From NCBI GenBank assembly GCA_013397845.1, contig VZTG01000087.1:561658-625657 (forward strand): DNA of 64,000 bases, given 5' to 3'. A program made the position numbers and the translations under genes. Under the pieces are notes generated by a model. That model was given only the letters and a program-made list of their open reading frames with translations, did not search any database and had not been told where the DNA came from. Each line of letters starts with the position of its first letter. Position 1 is the stretch's first letter. Below are positions 24,501-38,700 of this stretch, one piece after another. Source of the stretch: Melanocharis versteri (Eukaryota > Chordata > Aves > Passeriformes > Melanocharitidae).

Positions 24501-27500
24501 AACTGCTGGTGTCTGTTCTAGTATAGGGTGCTGTCCATGACGCCTTCTTAGAGGTGTTGGAGGGACTGTGTTACACAAGGGCAATGTTTCCTTCCTTACC
24601 TCAGCTAAATGAGAAGCCAGGACAAGAAGATCTTCTGTTGGCACTTGGGCTGAGAATTTCATACAGACAAATATGTCTGTTCAAATTTCTACTGACACTC
24701 ACTCCACTTTTTCCACCCCCTGATCTGCTCACAGATTGCTGTCCCCCAGGGCTGATACCACAAAACCCACTTGCCTTGCCTGTGGTGCCTGTGCTTCCTG
24801 CTCTGGTCTGCTGATGTTCCCCATGCAAAACTCTCACTGTTACACAGCCTGACCTCTCCTATCCTGTAGAAATCACTGGCTGCACCGCTCTGAAATAGCA
24901 GCCCCTGAATGACCACGTGTACATCTCACATCTGCCTTCCTCCCGCCATCCACCTGCCTTGCAGGCAGCCTGACAATGTGGTGTGAGCTTGTCTGTGCCT
25001 AGAAGGTCCTATCTGCATTCAGTGCTGTCCTCCAGCTTTCCTAAAGCACCTTTGCAAGCTTTCCCAACCATACACAAGAAGACTGAAATTTGAGGATGGA
25101 TTTGGGGTTTCCCAGAGCACTCTGATGTAACCCCAGCCTCCTCCACCAAGTACTCACATAATCTATTTCTTCATCATCCTCTCCCCGTTCTTTGTGGTTG
25201 TTCATCTTTGGGAAGATCTCCTTGACAATACTGGGCATTTTGCCATTGCAGTCCTGATGCTCACTGGCCCCAGGTGGTGCTCCCAGCCTATGGGTCACTC
25301 TGTGGCCAGAAGGGACCGAGGCCAACTCCAGCAGGTCACAGGAGCCTTTGTTATCCAGAGAGAGTGTCCGGCGGTGATGAAACACCCTTCCTGTCCCATC
25401 CGGCTCCCCATCTGCCGCCTTGTGCATTTCCCCAGACAGGAGGGACTCATGCTCAGCTGAGGGAGGTTTGTGTTTCAGGCTGTGTCCCCGGGCCAGGCTG
25501 TTCCAGCTGGAGCGACGGCTTCCCCAGGCTCCGCTGCGGCCCCAGGCACCGTAGTGGGAACTGCGGGAGCTGGACTGTAAGAGAGTGGGATGGGGACTCA
25601 GTGACTCCGGGCACAAGGAGGGAGCATGTGATCCTCTCTCAGATCACAGACTTCTCCCTGGGCCCCTAAGCCAGAAAGCTGCCATTTATCAGGCACTGAG
25701 CAAGTTGCATGGCAGGAATTCAGCAGCAATCTCTGTAAATCTGACAATAAACTGATAATGAATTAGCAATGGTGTTGGCTGTGATTACTTTATAGCTCCG
25801 TCTATGTGCAGAGCACTTTCAGGGAAGGTAAGTAATAAAGCCGAAGGCCAAGTGCCTGATATTGTTACTTACACCAGCACAGAGCAAGAGTAAAGCTCTC
25901 AAAAAAATCTGATTGGCAGCTTTTTACACTGCCCTGGGGTTAAGGATAACACAAGGTACAGGGTGATGGATCATCTGACACACCATCTTTGAGTCCAGTC
26001 TTAGTAAAAAGGAGAAATGAGAGAAACAGGTTTGCTGGTTACAGCCTAGTCCAACACCATCAGCAAGGTATCACATAGTACATGGCTGCTAGCGCTCTCT
26101 GTTTGGAAATAACAGAAGCATGAGCCCTTTAGGCACCAAGGCACTCCCCAGAGCTGCGTATGCCAGTGGGTAGAAAGCCCAGGAGCTGATGTTACAACGT
26201 GGACAGGTCTGAGATGCACCAGTTAGGCAACCAGTTAGGCAACCTGCAGTGCTTGGGGAAGTGCTATGGGGCAGCAGAATCTGCTATGGGGAGCTCAAAG
26301 AAAAGATTTCCACTGTTACAAAAGCTCCAATACAATCCCATCTGTAATGGGACTTGGTGGTTCTGGCACCACCTCTTAACTCAAGGCATCATTTTGTGCC
26401 CTTTACTCTAGGAAAACAAGGAAAAGGCAAGGAGAAAAAATGTGTTTTACTGTAAGAGGGAGACTGTCTTCTTAGTGTTCTCCCTCTCCCAAACTCAAAG
26501 GAATATAGATAACTAACCTGGAAATAGACTTCAAAAATCAGGAAATTTAGAAAAATAATGTGAACTGATCCGGATTCTAAAGACAGGCAATGTTGTTGTG
26601 TAAGAAGCCTACAGTAGCAGTGCAATCCTTCCCATAAATCCCCAGATGATGGCAGAAAGCCAACAAAGTGCTTGGCCTTCAAAAGAAGGGTATGACACAC
26701 ATTTATAGTCCCTCACTCACCAAGGACCGCTGGTCATAGGTCATTCTCCCCAGGGACATCACACTGCTCTTCCGGGAGCCAACAGCAACACGGATCTGGT
26801 CAAGTTGCAGTGAGTTGCGTGAAGAGTTGGTGACCCCCCCAGCAGCCACTGGTGGGTTGGAAGAGGGCAAGGATGGGTCCAAGTGCCCATTAGGTGTCAC
26901 AGGAATTGCACAGAGCTTGGGATCTGAGTGGAAAGATGCAGAAAGAAGAATGAGGAAAGAATGTGTGTCCCTCACTATCCAGTGACTGTTTTGATGCCTT
27001 AGCAGTCTAGCATGATAACAGCAGCTAACAGATTATTAGCCCTTTAGCATCAATCAACATCAATTCCTCTGACTTAAGGTGTTGTGACAAAGGCAGTGCA
27101 AGCTGGGAAGGCTTTAAAGTAATTTCCTCAGTCTCCAAAACCGACCACATCTCCCCTTAGGGACAGACAGACAAGCAGAGTGGTGGCCACCTCTTGTAGA
27201 AAGACTTTCAGCCTTTGAGAGAAATCTTTGAGGGATAGAGACCTCACCAGGCAGTTTGCGCTCAGGTTGTTCCCACTGTTAATTATCTCTCCTTGAAAAT
27301 ATACAGCTTTTTTTCAGCCTGAATTTGTCTAGCATGAGCTTCCAACCTTTACAATCTCATTATGCTTTTTTCTGCTCAATTAGAGAGCTATCTACCATCA
27401 CAACTCCCTCCTTATGGTCTACAACTACAGAGAGAGTGATCAAGTAACTTTTCTGAATTTTTAAAGGTTCATTAGTCTCTCACTATGAGGCAAGGCTTCC

Positions 27501-30500
27501 AGATTTGCCTGAGTCCTTTTTACTGTCTTGGTATCCCCTCTCCAAATGTAGGTTTCAGATTTGGACACAGTGTTCCTGAAATGGTGACCCTGAAGATAAG
27601 CAGACAGCCTCACTTCTCACTTCCAGTTGCTGTTCTGGAGGTCATTCAAGAACTGTTCCACTTAGCTACCACATTCCTCAGGATGCCAACATGTCTCTGT
27701 TTTTTCCACAGATAACACCACAAACTGGCATAAAGTTCAAAATAAAAACTGGCAAGTTCTCAGAGGTGGGAGTGAATTTTCTTCAGAATCTGCTTTTAGA
27801 TTTCTCACCAAACAGTAGTAGGATACAAGCAAATAAGACTCTTTGAGCTACTGCACCTGAGCCTTCTTGGACCTCTTGGAATTGATCAAACTCCTCCATG
27901 TTTGAAGAACTCTGATCTTCATCTGAGTATGACCGGTTGGCATCACCCTGGAACACACAAATTTAGAAGCTGGAAACTCAAACAGAAAAGACCATTTGTT
28001 TTTGTATTTCATTTCTGGAGCAACTGCAAAATTGTCCTTGGCAGTTGGGCATCCAGTGTGATCACTGGAAAGTCTTGTGTGATTTGGGATGGCTGATATA
28101 CTGCACTGCTGCTTTTGGATGGCTAAAGGACTCACCCTAAGATAGGTTCTGTTGTGTTACATGGAATAGAAATTGTGAAACCTCTTCCAGAAAGCCTGTC
28201 TCTTTCCATGCAAGGATTAACACTGGGGTTTTTCCTTTTGTTTAATGGAAGACTACCCTAACAAGGGTCATTTCATGAGTGAAATGAAAGAGGGGTGATA
28301 CTTTGTAAGTCCTCCAGTCCAGTATCCTCAAAGTGTCACAAAGGATCCCTTTTTAGCGCCTCTGTTCCTCCTCCCGATGAAGCCTTGGGGGCAGCTCACC
28401 TCAGCCTGGAACCCCTCCACAAGAATGGCCACCAGCAGATTGAAGAGTACATAATTGCCAAATGTCATGAGAGCCACGAAGTAAAGGGAAGCCCACGGCG
28501 AGGTGGAGGCCATGCCATTATAGAGCACAACATTCCAGTCCTCCTGGGTTAGGATCTGCAAGAGAGGAAGAGAAAGTCAGATAAACACGAAGGAAGAACA
28601 TGAAGGGGATTCCCAGGAAAGGACAGTCAAAGAATACATATCAGGACCAGACCAGGCCTCTGAGCTTCCGCATAACCACACACCCGCTGTCACTGTCCAG
28701 CTGTGGCACTGCACCAAAAACCTTAGCTGAGCAAGAAGAAACAGGAACAACCATTAGGACAGTCATGTGCTAAGGTGAGAGTGTTAAACTTGGGAGTTGC
28801 CACAAAAGGAGTGACCTTTGCACATCGCCTCCTAGGAAGGGAGGAGCTCCCCTGTTTGAGATACACACCAGTCGTTTGGTTCCAATATGCAATTGTTCTT
28901 CCTCCAAACATCACACAAGAGTCTTTTACACAGCCTTTTGTGCTGTCAGGGGTCAGTGCAGTGCTCCTTGGTGAGGAAAAAGCATCTCCTGATCCTCTCC
29001 ACTTTGCCCTGGCCCACCCATAGAGAACAAAGTGGGCTCACCTGGAAGACGGTGACGATGGCCCACAGCAGGGAGTCAAAATTCTTCCGGTCAGGAACTG
29101 TATCTCCTGTGTCTGTCCTGAGGCTGAACTTGCAACCAAAGATGTGCATTCCTAGGATGCTTTGGAACAAGATGATGCCAAATATAAATATCTCTGCCAC
29201 CACAATGAACTCATCAGAGTAATTCTCTTCTCCTGAAAATCTAATGCAACATCACAGCAGCAAGGGGTACAACAACACAGTCAGACCACTAGTACCTATC
29301 TGTGAAGAAGGAACTACATATTGCAACCCTGTGGGTCACCAAAAACTTTGCTATCCATCTGTGCTGACTCAGAGCTCATATATTCCCCCCAACCTGTCAT
29401 TCAGATCTGTTCTCTCTATTGTCCTTTTTTTGCTCTCATATTTCTTCATCTTGCTATCAGGGCATCCATGGCATGCACAGACAAACTTTCTGCCCTTTGC
29501 CAGAGTCAGCCCCCAGACTGAACTTTTCCTGTAGCCAGTGCTGATTACCAGGAGACTTCACCTATCCTGCAATGAGACATTATGCTCAATGTCTGCATTT
29601 GCTGGCAGTATTTCACCACCCCATCTAGGCCAAAATGCTCAGCCGCAGAATCCAATTTAAGGCAGGAGCAAGTTCAGCCCTTATGAACAAATAAATGTTT
29701 GTCACTGCTGCCTTGGCCTAGAGCAATGGGCAGGATGAGTAATGCAGTCATGCTCTGAAGCTGCTGTCCCCACGAGCCACACAGTGCCACTACAGAACAC
29801 TGTGAGCTGGCTACCTCCTCACCTGAATATGAAGATGAAGAGCATCAGGAGCATGCAGAAGGTGGCTACATTGTCCATAGTCTTCATCAGCACCACAAGC
29901 TGGCGGCGCAGTGCAGGCATGAAACGCACCAGCTTCAGCACCCGGAGGAGTCGGAACGTCCTCAGCACGGAGAGGCCCCCGTCTGCCTGGCCAATGATCT
30001 CCCAGATGCTGTGGTCCAGAGAGGCACAGGAAGTACAGGGGACAAAACAAGAGACAAGTGAAAAAACAGACGAGAACAAGGAATAACAATGCTAAGTCTT
30101 CACCTTGGCATTGGTGGTACGAAGGGCTGAGAGAGAAAATCTGTCTGATCAAGACAGAAGTATGTACCACAGGGTTATCCTTATGTGTTGAAAGCTGCAT
30201 TTATGCCTTAAGAACATGAACATGGCAGTGCATGTTGCAGGAACGAAGAAAGGATTGCAGCATTAAATTTCAGCAAGACAAGTTCTTCTATCACACTTTA
30301 AACCTTTGTAACATCTTAATTTCTGCATTTTCAAAATATTTCACAGCTAATATTTGTTGTGAACTTAACAAGGCAGTTGCAATTGCCTCCACTCCACAGA
30401 GGAGAGAACTGAGGGACAGAAATGCTGTATGGCTTGCGTAGCATCAACACCAAGTATTGGGAAAAGACATCTTGGTCTTCCAATCCTTGGCTTTGTGCAT

Positions 30501-32695
30501 CAGCCCAGCTCCTCTCAGTATAGCTGCTAAATCCTTTCTGAAAAAGTGTGCAAGCTCAGTGGTACTCTTTTCTATGTGTATTTCAGTTGATCCCCAAGGC
30601 CCTTGTCACCTGATGATGACGATGATACTGTCAAAGATGTTGTAGGGGTTGCGAAGGTAATCAAAGAGACCAAAAGCAGCAAGTTTCAGGATCATCTCCA
30701 GGGCAAACATGCTTGTAAAGACAACATTGCTGATCTCCAAGATGTTGGTCAATTCCTCTGGCTAGAGAGAATGCAAATTCAGAGAGTCAGAACTGAAAGA
30801 GCCCTGAAATTATGGGAAATAAAATGCTACCCTTCCCAGGGAACAGGGTTTGTAGGGAGTTGCAAAATTCCATGGGTGAGACTAGAGTGGATCTGGATAG
30901 CAACACTAGCACTCAAATTCTTTTGCAGATTTTCTACCTTCATCATAGATTATATCCCTGAAAATTTTTTTTACTAGAGGTGATCAGGAGCCTCACAGCC
31001 ATTCACACAGCCAAGGCTGACCAAGCGTCTCCTACATCCCACTCTATATCCCATTCCCCTGGCTAAAGGCTGCTTTATTTTGTGCAAAGAACTTCAGTAT
31101 TTTTTGAAGGAGAGAAAAATTGGCTCATTTGCAGGCAACCTCTTCCTTCAAGGATTTCTTTCTCTGAGGTTTCCACAGGTAGCTGGCACTTCTTTTTTTT
31201 TTTTGCTGAAATTTTGAAAACATTTAAATGACAAGAAAACAGTTCCCCATCTTCCTCTAAACATCACTGCACTAATCTGCCCTTTTGCCCTCTATTTTTT
31301 CACTTCCCCATTTTTCTCTCCTCCTTTCCCCACCAAACCCTTAGAATGCATCAGTTTCCTGGTCTTGCTCCGCCAGTCTTATGCCTCTGTCCTCAGAGTG
31401 GTCTCAATAATTACCCAAGCAAATATCAAACTAGACAACAGCAAGGAGGACCACACTGCTAAAACCTACCTGCAAGAGACAGGGAGAGCAGGACAGGGTG
31501 AAGAATAGAGAAAAATGGACAGCAAGAAGAGAAAGGCAAGTGCATAAGGTGAAAAATCCAAGAATGACACAAGATGACTGTTGAAAAATAAAGAGGTTAC
31601 ATCTTCCTTTGTATTGGTCTGAGCTATGTCTGGCCACCAAGCCACTCTTTTAAGCACCACATAAAATGGATGGGAACAAGAAAACTGCAAAAGCCTGTTG
31701 TAGAGAGCAAGAGAGGACAGATATTCCTGGCACTGTGGAAACAAAAAAGTGAGTCTCTGCAGGTCAGAACCAATATTTTTATCATTAAATCAATGCTAGT
31801 GCCCACCAAGAAGGGAAGTCATGGTCTGTCCCCATGGTCTGCAAAATTGCTGTTTTGCTGAAGGGCGGCCTTTGCATTGGCCACGCCTGTTATACAGCTG
31901 GTGGAAAGGGAAGTGAGGGAGGAATGCAGTTCTGGTCCTGGCTCTCTGCCTGAAGCTGGGGTCTACTTTAACCCCTGCTCTGAGGCCCACAGGGGCCAAA
32001 ATCCTCACAGGCGAACGACTGAACTGGAAACTGCTCCTCACATCTCTGGCTTCCCATGCCGTTTGTTAATTTCTTGCACTCCTCTTTGCAGCTTTTTATT
32101 AAAATAGTTCATGTCTTTAAAATTAAAAAAAGAGGAGATGGATCAATTTCCATCCTTAGTAACTTCTGAATAGCAAAACCACCCTGAAAATGATGGAAAA
32201 AGGAGGGGAGATAAGAGAAGAGAGAGAAGGAACGAGCAAGTGCACGAGGGAAGGGAGAGATGAAGATCACTTCACTGAGACCCAGCAGTGACAACAGTTG
32301 CTGAGAACACGAGGTCTACATGTTAAACTGAGATGCCAATTTCAGTCTGAATCAAATCATCATGTTAGTGAAAATAAGCAATGTAAAAAAGCAACAGGTT
32401 GTGATGGTGGATTATCCTCCTCTCTGCTTTCCATACATCCTCTCTTGTGCTCTTGTAGGGAGCAACTGACATTTGAAAAACCATGCTTGCATCTTGCCTG
32501 TGGAAAAGGTCACCTGTTCCTCTGTCTCTCCTTCCCTCCTTGACATCTGTTTCTCTAGTCAATCCTCACCTGTTAATCTGTTTCTAATGGACCATCAATC
32601 AGCCCCAGCAAAGCATCCTTCCTAGAGAGAGGGACAGGAAAGACTAGGTAGAGAAAGAAAGATAGAAAGACAGAAAGACAGAAAGACAGAAAGAC

Positions 32696-32738
<43 letters not shown>

Positions 32739-35700
32739 AAAGAGATGGGCAGAGATAAAAGCAGAAACAGAGAAATCAAAAAACAAAGCTGAAAAAAAAT
32801 TAAAATTAACAACTCACTAGCACCCACAATAAGTAGAGAATGGAAGAGTTGTTTTAAATAGTGTAGTGAAGAAGCAAATGCTGGGAAAGGAAGAGCAACA
32901 CAAAAGAAATGAACTCAGGAAAAAAAAGAGGTGATAGAGAGGAGCCAGATGCAGAGGCACTAAGGCAGATCCAGCATTGAAGCCATTTCTGGAGATACAG
33001 CTAATCTGACAGAGTGCAAAGAGCCATCAGCTGGGGACCAGGGCTGCAGCGTGGGGTTCACCAGGGTTTGTGTCCTGTGTGGCAATGTCCTTGTTCCTGG
33101 GGCAGTGCGGCTGTGAGTGACAATGGATGAGGTGGGTGGCTGGGACACGGCTGGTGCAGGGGACTCTTCTCTGGCCAGGGAAGTTTGAATTTGATGAAAG
33201 CAAATAGGGGGAAAGTTGTTCTCTCCGTTTCTTCCTACTGACACATGGGCTCTCCAACACAATGGATGCGCCACCTTGCAATTGTGAGGTCTCGCCAGGC
33301 GCCCACAGACACCATTCAGGTATTCATCATCTAAACTTTTCTGCCTCTCAGGTTTACCTAGAAATGGTAAATTGGAGCATCCGCAAGGAAAGAGCTGAAC
33401 TTGAGGCTACTTTAGTCCACGTAAAAGAAAGGAACACCAGAAATCTCCCCACAAGCAGTCTGTTCACATTGCCAAGACAGGACAGACTGATTTACCCACC
33501 ACACTAGAAGTGAAACTTGAACATCATTGTGGGAGCTGAGTATCAGGGTAAGGGGGGTGGCTTGAAGGGGCAGAGATCCCAGGGGGCGAGGCATGCCCAG
33601 AGCCAGTGTTTTAACCAGAATGGTTAACCTATCCTGTGTACGGATCTCCTTCCCAATCCATGAAACAATCCAATTCACATCTTTGTGGAATAAAGTCCTT
33701 CATCTCTAACAATGTAGATCAAATACTGAGAGTAAAATATATGATTCAGATTTACTTCAGAACTCCTGTCCCGTGATCAGAAACTAGAGCTGGGGCAATA
33801 GAGGGCAGCGGCTCAGCTTTTTTCTCCCTTTCAATTTCTTACTAACTTTGGAGCTCTTTTGCCAGATTTGACGGAAAATATAATTAGCCCGTTATCTGGC
33901 AGCAGACAGAAACTCCTGCACCATAGGAAAGGTTAAGAAGATGCAGATCACCATGAAGCCCTCGCAGGAAAAGTTTCTCCTAACCAGGAGTAAATTTGCA
34001 ACTGTCTAGAAACTGAAGAGTAATTGATGTGACCTATGCAGACCAGCCCTACTGAACATACGCGTTACTGCCTCTGTGATGAGAACGCAAAAAAGAAATA
34101 TTCCATAAAGAGGTCTCTCCAGCCTGTCTATTTTTACTCACAATTTCAAAGTCACTTGACAATAATTCGAAGAGCCATAGAAATCAGCTATGGAACATAC
34201 CAACTAGCTTTTACTTAAGTTTAATCACCACCCCACAACCAATGCAGGATTACATGACTGTTATACTCTAGTTCTACAAGGCTGAAGTAGTGTGGTTTCA
34301 TCTACCACTCCAGGGAGACTGTTCCATCCTCACTAAATGTCAGCATGATGAGCTGGCTTGGACATTTGCTGAATGTTTCTGACAAGGAGCAAACAGAAAA
34401 AAGAGAAGCAATAACTGTAAAATATGAACTTGTGAATGCAATAAATGCTGGTATAAAGCGAAATCACACAGGCTAAAGGATATGAAGGTACTGATCCACA
34501 GGGTGGGTCTAGTTAGGAAACAGGGGATCATCACCTGATCCACACAGAGAGACCTCATAAAGTACTGATCTGATGTACGAAGGAAAATTGTAAGTAGATG
34601 CTGGAGAAGATAAACCAAGTTACTCAGCAGTTGTCTAAAATGGCTGCTAATGGCAGAGAGGCTTGAGTCCAACAGGCCCTTCAAGAAATACCTGATGAGA
34701 AAGGCAGTCTGGACATTCAGCTGGGACAAGCTTTTCATCCTCATGCTGAATAAGGGAGAAAAGTCAGCAGCACCAGACCCACTTTGAATATTAAGAAAAA
34801 AGTAAGCCTCTTAAAAGGATTCTTCTGGACAGCCACAAGAATCTAATAATTTTCTACACTGGATTTTAAAAATAGACACTTCCAAATAGAGGCAGATCTG
34901 AAGAACTGCAAAAACTATTTCAAGCAGGACAAAGCTTGAAATGATGGGGTTCGGCTTATGCAATGTCTCAGCAATATCTGAAGGCCTAATATTGAGAATA
35001 TTACACGGTATATTGCACACTGATGGATCTGAATAAACATAGCTATTTACAAATTATATCTTGTTATAAGATCATGGATTAAAAATGACTCATAGAAGTG
35101 CAGTTTCTCCTAAAATGAGTTGATTTCCCTCACAAGAAATATATATGCAGATGGAAACTGCCTTGGCCACACAATCAGGACAGGATGAAGGACTGGATGA
35201 ATAAGCTAAGCAAAGCCAAATTCCAAGATTATCTGAATATGAGTAAAGTTATTTGAGTTGTTGAGGTTAAGTCTCCTGGAAGAAAAACACCATGAATGCT
35301 AAACTCCTGAATTATAACAAACAGTTTAAATTTGTGTTTTCATGTCTGTTGGTTAAGACAGGGCAACTGAAGCTTCTTCAGTCATAGGATGGTATCACCC
35401 TACAAATCACAGATCTTGGTAGGCAAAGAAGCTTTGCTGGATTTCCTTCTGTGAAAATTTGTGCTTTTGGGAGGAAAGACAACAGGAAAATGACAAAGGA
35501 AGGAGAAAAAAGTAAGCAATGAAGCACCAGCCTGAGATGTACTGATAGCACGGTTTGAGAAAAACTGAAGGAGAGCAAAGGGAGGTACAAATGTCTGTGT
35601 GCTTCTGAATTAACTGGTGACTGAAAAGAACCCAAAACTCATGGTATGGTCTGAATATGTTTTAGTCTTCTTGTGCCAGGAAAACAGAATTCAGTACACA

Positions 35701-38700
35701 TTTTCAATAAACAGACTGCACCACATTTTTCAGTTACGATCAGTTTGGCTGACATCTCTTCTGGTAGAAACAGCATGCAGGGTCATAAGCTTTTCCTAGC
35801 TACTTATGGATAAAAAGTGACAGCACTATTTTAAGGACTGTCATTAAGAACCTGCTACTAGAAACCCCAAGGCTGCAGGGGAAGATCCCACTCTGCTGCA
35901 GGCTGTACAAACACAGCAGAGGCATCCTAGAAGGGCTTAAATCTCCACATACAATAGCCAGAACACGAGAGTGAATTCTCTACCTCCAGCCCAAGTATTC
36001 TTCTGTCAAACTATTATTCACGCTCTGTCCATTAAACCAGGATGAACAATGGCTCTTCCTGCTTGGTGATAACATCTTTAAAATACCAGTGGGCAGTTTT
36101 GAAATTGTCCTGGGCTCCAGCCCTTAGTCATCTCTCTGCTATGTGATAAATACTTTGCTCTTTTTTATCTCTTTCCATGAGTCAACCCCTCCAGCATCTT
36201 CTTCATTCTCCTCTCTTCTGAGCCCCTGCCAGTATTTTTCTGGTACTGAAGCATCCAGTGCAGTTTTGAATTCTCAGGATCAAATTAAGGTTTCACAGCC
36301 TTGTATCAGAAACTAGCTGGGCTTTGAAAATTGGTTTAAAGCTTTATACGTGGGTGGGATCCAGACATCTGAGGCTTCAAATACTGGCTCAGACACTGTG
36401 TTGCCTCAAACAGGGAATTTAGTATACACTGGGTCTCAAGGTATCTTCATCCTGATACAGCACAGGACAAATCTGAGCGTGCCTTGCTTGAACTGGCCTC
36501 ACTGCCTGTCCCTTTGCTGCCTGAGACTGTGCTCAGGACTAGACTTCACCTTGGCTCCAGAGCTTCCATACAGTCAGCATCGCAGTAGTGCAACGATCTC
36601 ATTTCGTGATCTGGGCAGACACATTGAGTGAATCTTGGTCACATTCAGACTGGCAGCGTAGATCTGAGATGTGGATGCACAGCATGGACTCTTTCAATGC
36701 AAAGTGACCAGCTGAAACCAACCAGCAATGCAGATGCAAGGTCATGGGTGTGCTTAACCCCCTCTGACGTTGGCACTGTACATCACAGTGTAGACACAGC
36801 CTCTGTTTCCCAGCTATAACATAAGGGCACACAATTCCTCTCCATCTCACAAGTCTGTCATTAGGATAAAGTGCATGGCTGACTCAGAGCTGCCTGCAAA
36901 CTACTGCTGTGAAAGTCAAATCTGTGCCCACACCTGCTGTTTGTGTCTGACCTATCTACCACTTGTTCCTCTCAGGGCAAAGGAAAGACTCAAGCAGCCT
37001 GAGCCCCCAAAATGACTGGAGATTGGAGGTGGTGCCTTTCCTAGCCTTCTTGTGTAGATAGAATGTGCTCAGACATCTCTTAATTAAGTTGGGAAGGCTA
37101 GCAAGCTGATGGATTTGAATTGAGATGCTGGTGAAGTGCCTGTGACATCCCCAGAGGGCACATTAAATTAACCAAATAGACTAAGGATTCAGTAAGCTAA
37201 TGAAGAGAAAAACGACTGAGAGAGATGAGGAAGATGGAAGAGACGAGGATAGCAGAGAGAGAAGCAGATAGAAAGTGGAGACAGAGCAAAAAAGAAAAAC
37301 TGATAAATGACCAGGGTGGAGGAAAAGAGAGGCATTGAAAAGAGATAAGAGGAAAATACATGGAGAGAGAGAGAAAGCGATTAAGTACAGGTATAAGGAA
37401 GTAAGAGACCCTGCAAGACCCTGAGGCTTTCTCCAAAGTCATGCTGGGACCATCTGTGCTGCAGTCTGGGGTCCAAATTGCTCAGTCTCTGCCTCCACCA
37501 AGCTGCATCAGCTGCTTAGCGAGGCCATAATCCCCCGCAGGACTCAGTCCACGCTGCCCACCTTGTGCCCTGAGGTGCTTTACCTGTTCGTGGTGCTCAA
37601 TGCCCATGCTGATGGTGTTCACTAGGATTGCAATCATGATCCCACGGTTGAAATACTTGCTGTCCACAATCACTCGAAGCTTGACCCTCACTTCTCGCCA
37701 CATGTCGCTGCAGAGCTTCAGCCGTCCTCCTTCTTCCACCTCCTCCTCCTTCTCCAGCGCCGAGGCACCCTGGTCCTCTTGGCTGCCCTCTCCCTCCCCT
37801 TCACTGGCTCCTCCATCCTCCTGCTCTGAGCCAGCGCTATCCAGGACCGAGAGCCTTCTGGATGCTTCTTGCTCTGCCCTGTGGCATCGCGGGCAGTTGG
37901 TGGGATCAGAGGTTGCTGTCACAGCGATGGGCTGGACTAAGCCCTGAGGAGGGCAGCCAAGGGAGTTGTGCTGCTGGCAAAGCCCTGGAAAGAGAAATGG
38001 TGCTGCTTAAAGAAGGAGGATATGAGAAAGGACATTCAAAGTGGACACCTGTTTGGCTTCTGGGTATTTAGACAGGGTAACTGGGCTTTTTAGCTGTAAG
38101 GATAATTAAACACTGATACATCATCTCAAGGGCAGCATTAGAAGCCATTGCCATTGGGGGCTCTGCTGACAGGCTGACTCCAAAACACATGGTACTGTTC
38201 AGCTTGCCTGTGATTAGGCTGAACAGGGTTCACATCCATTAGAGAAAGAACTGCTTTGTCTCATGCAGAAATCATAGCTTGAGACTCATTAGCTTGTGTT
38301 AAGTGGAACCTGAGGGGGAAAATGGTCATGAGAGCTGCTTTTGGCCTGAACTGCTACAAGTGGGGTCTGAGAACCTCCAGGCTGAAATGAACTCTCTAAA
38401 TTAGAGAAACTACATTAGCAAAGCATCTCAAGAAGCCAGAACAGGTAACACAGGAACACTTCCTCCTGACAGTGTGCGCTATGAATCAGAACAGATCCCC
38501 TGACTTCAGTGAGAAATCTAAATTTGTGTTCCTTGATCCTCCATTTGGGGCTGGAAGATCAAATGGACACTGAGGGAAATGAAGCAATTAATTCATTAAC
38601 ACAGCGCATGAAGCCTGCAGAAACTTTTCTCCCAGCAAGTAAAGAAAATAAAAGTTTGAGTAGGCAAGACCAGCTGAAGGAAAATCTGCCTCATTGCTTG

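Larger units (their letters stand above)
30762..37583 (-). other. CACNA1I: Intron w6-w7 (6.8 kb)
   Basis: Contains the GAAA/GACA microsatellite (32651-32744) and purine-rich plus-strand stretches (31440-31580, 32630-32950, 37195-37400). Open stretches here are low-complexity and match no protein I know. No RNA gene or mobile element was recognised. Confidence 0.75.

Noticed and set aside
32651..32744. Regular repeat considered as a CRISPR-like array
   Set aside because: Tetranucleotide microsatellite with no spacers, in a vertebrate intron.
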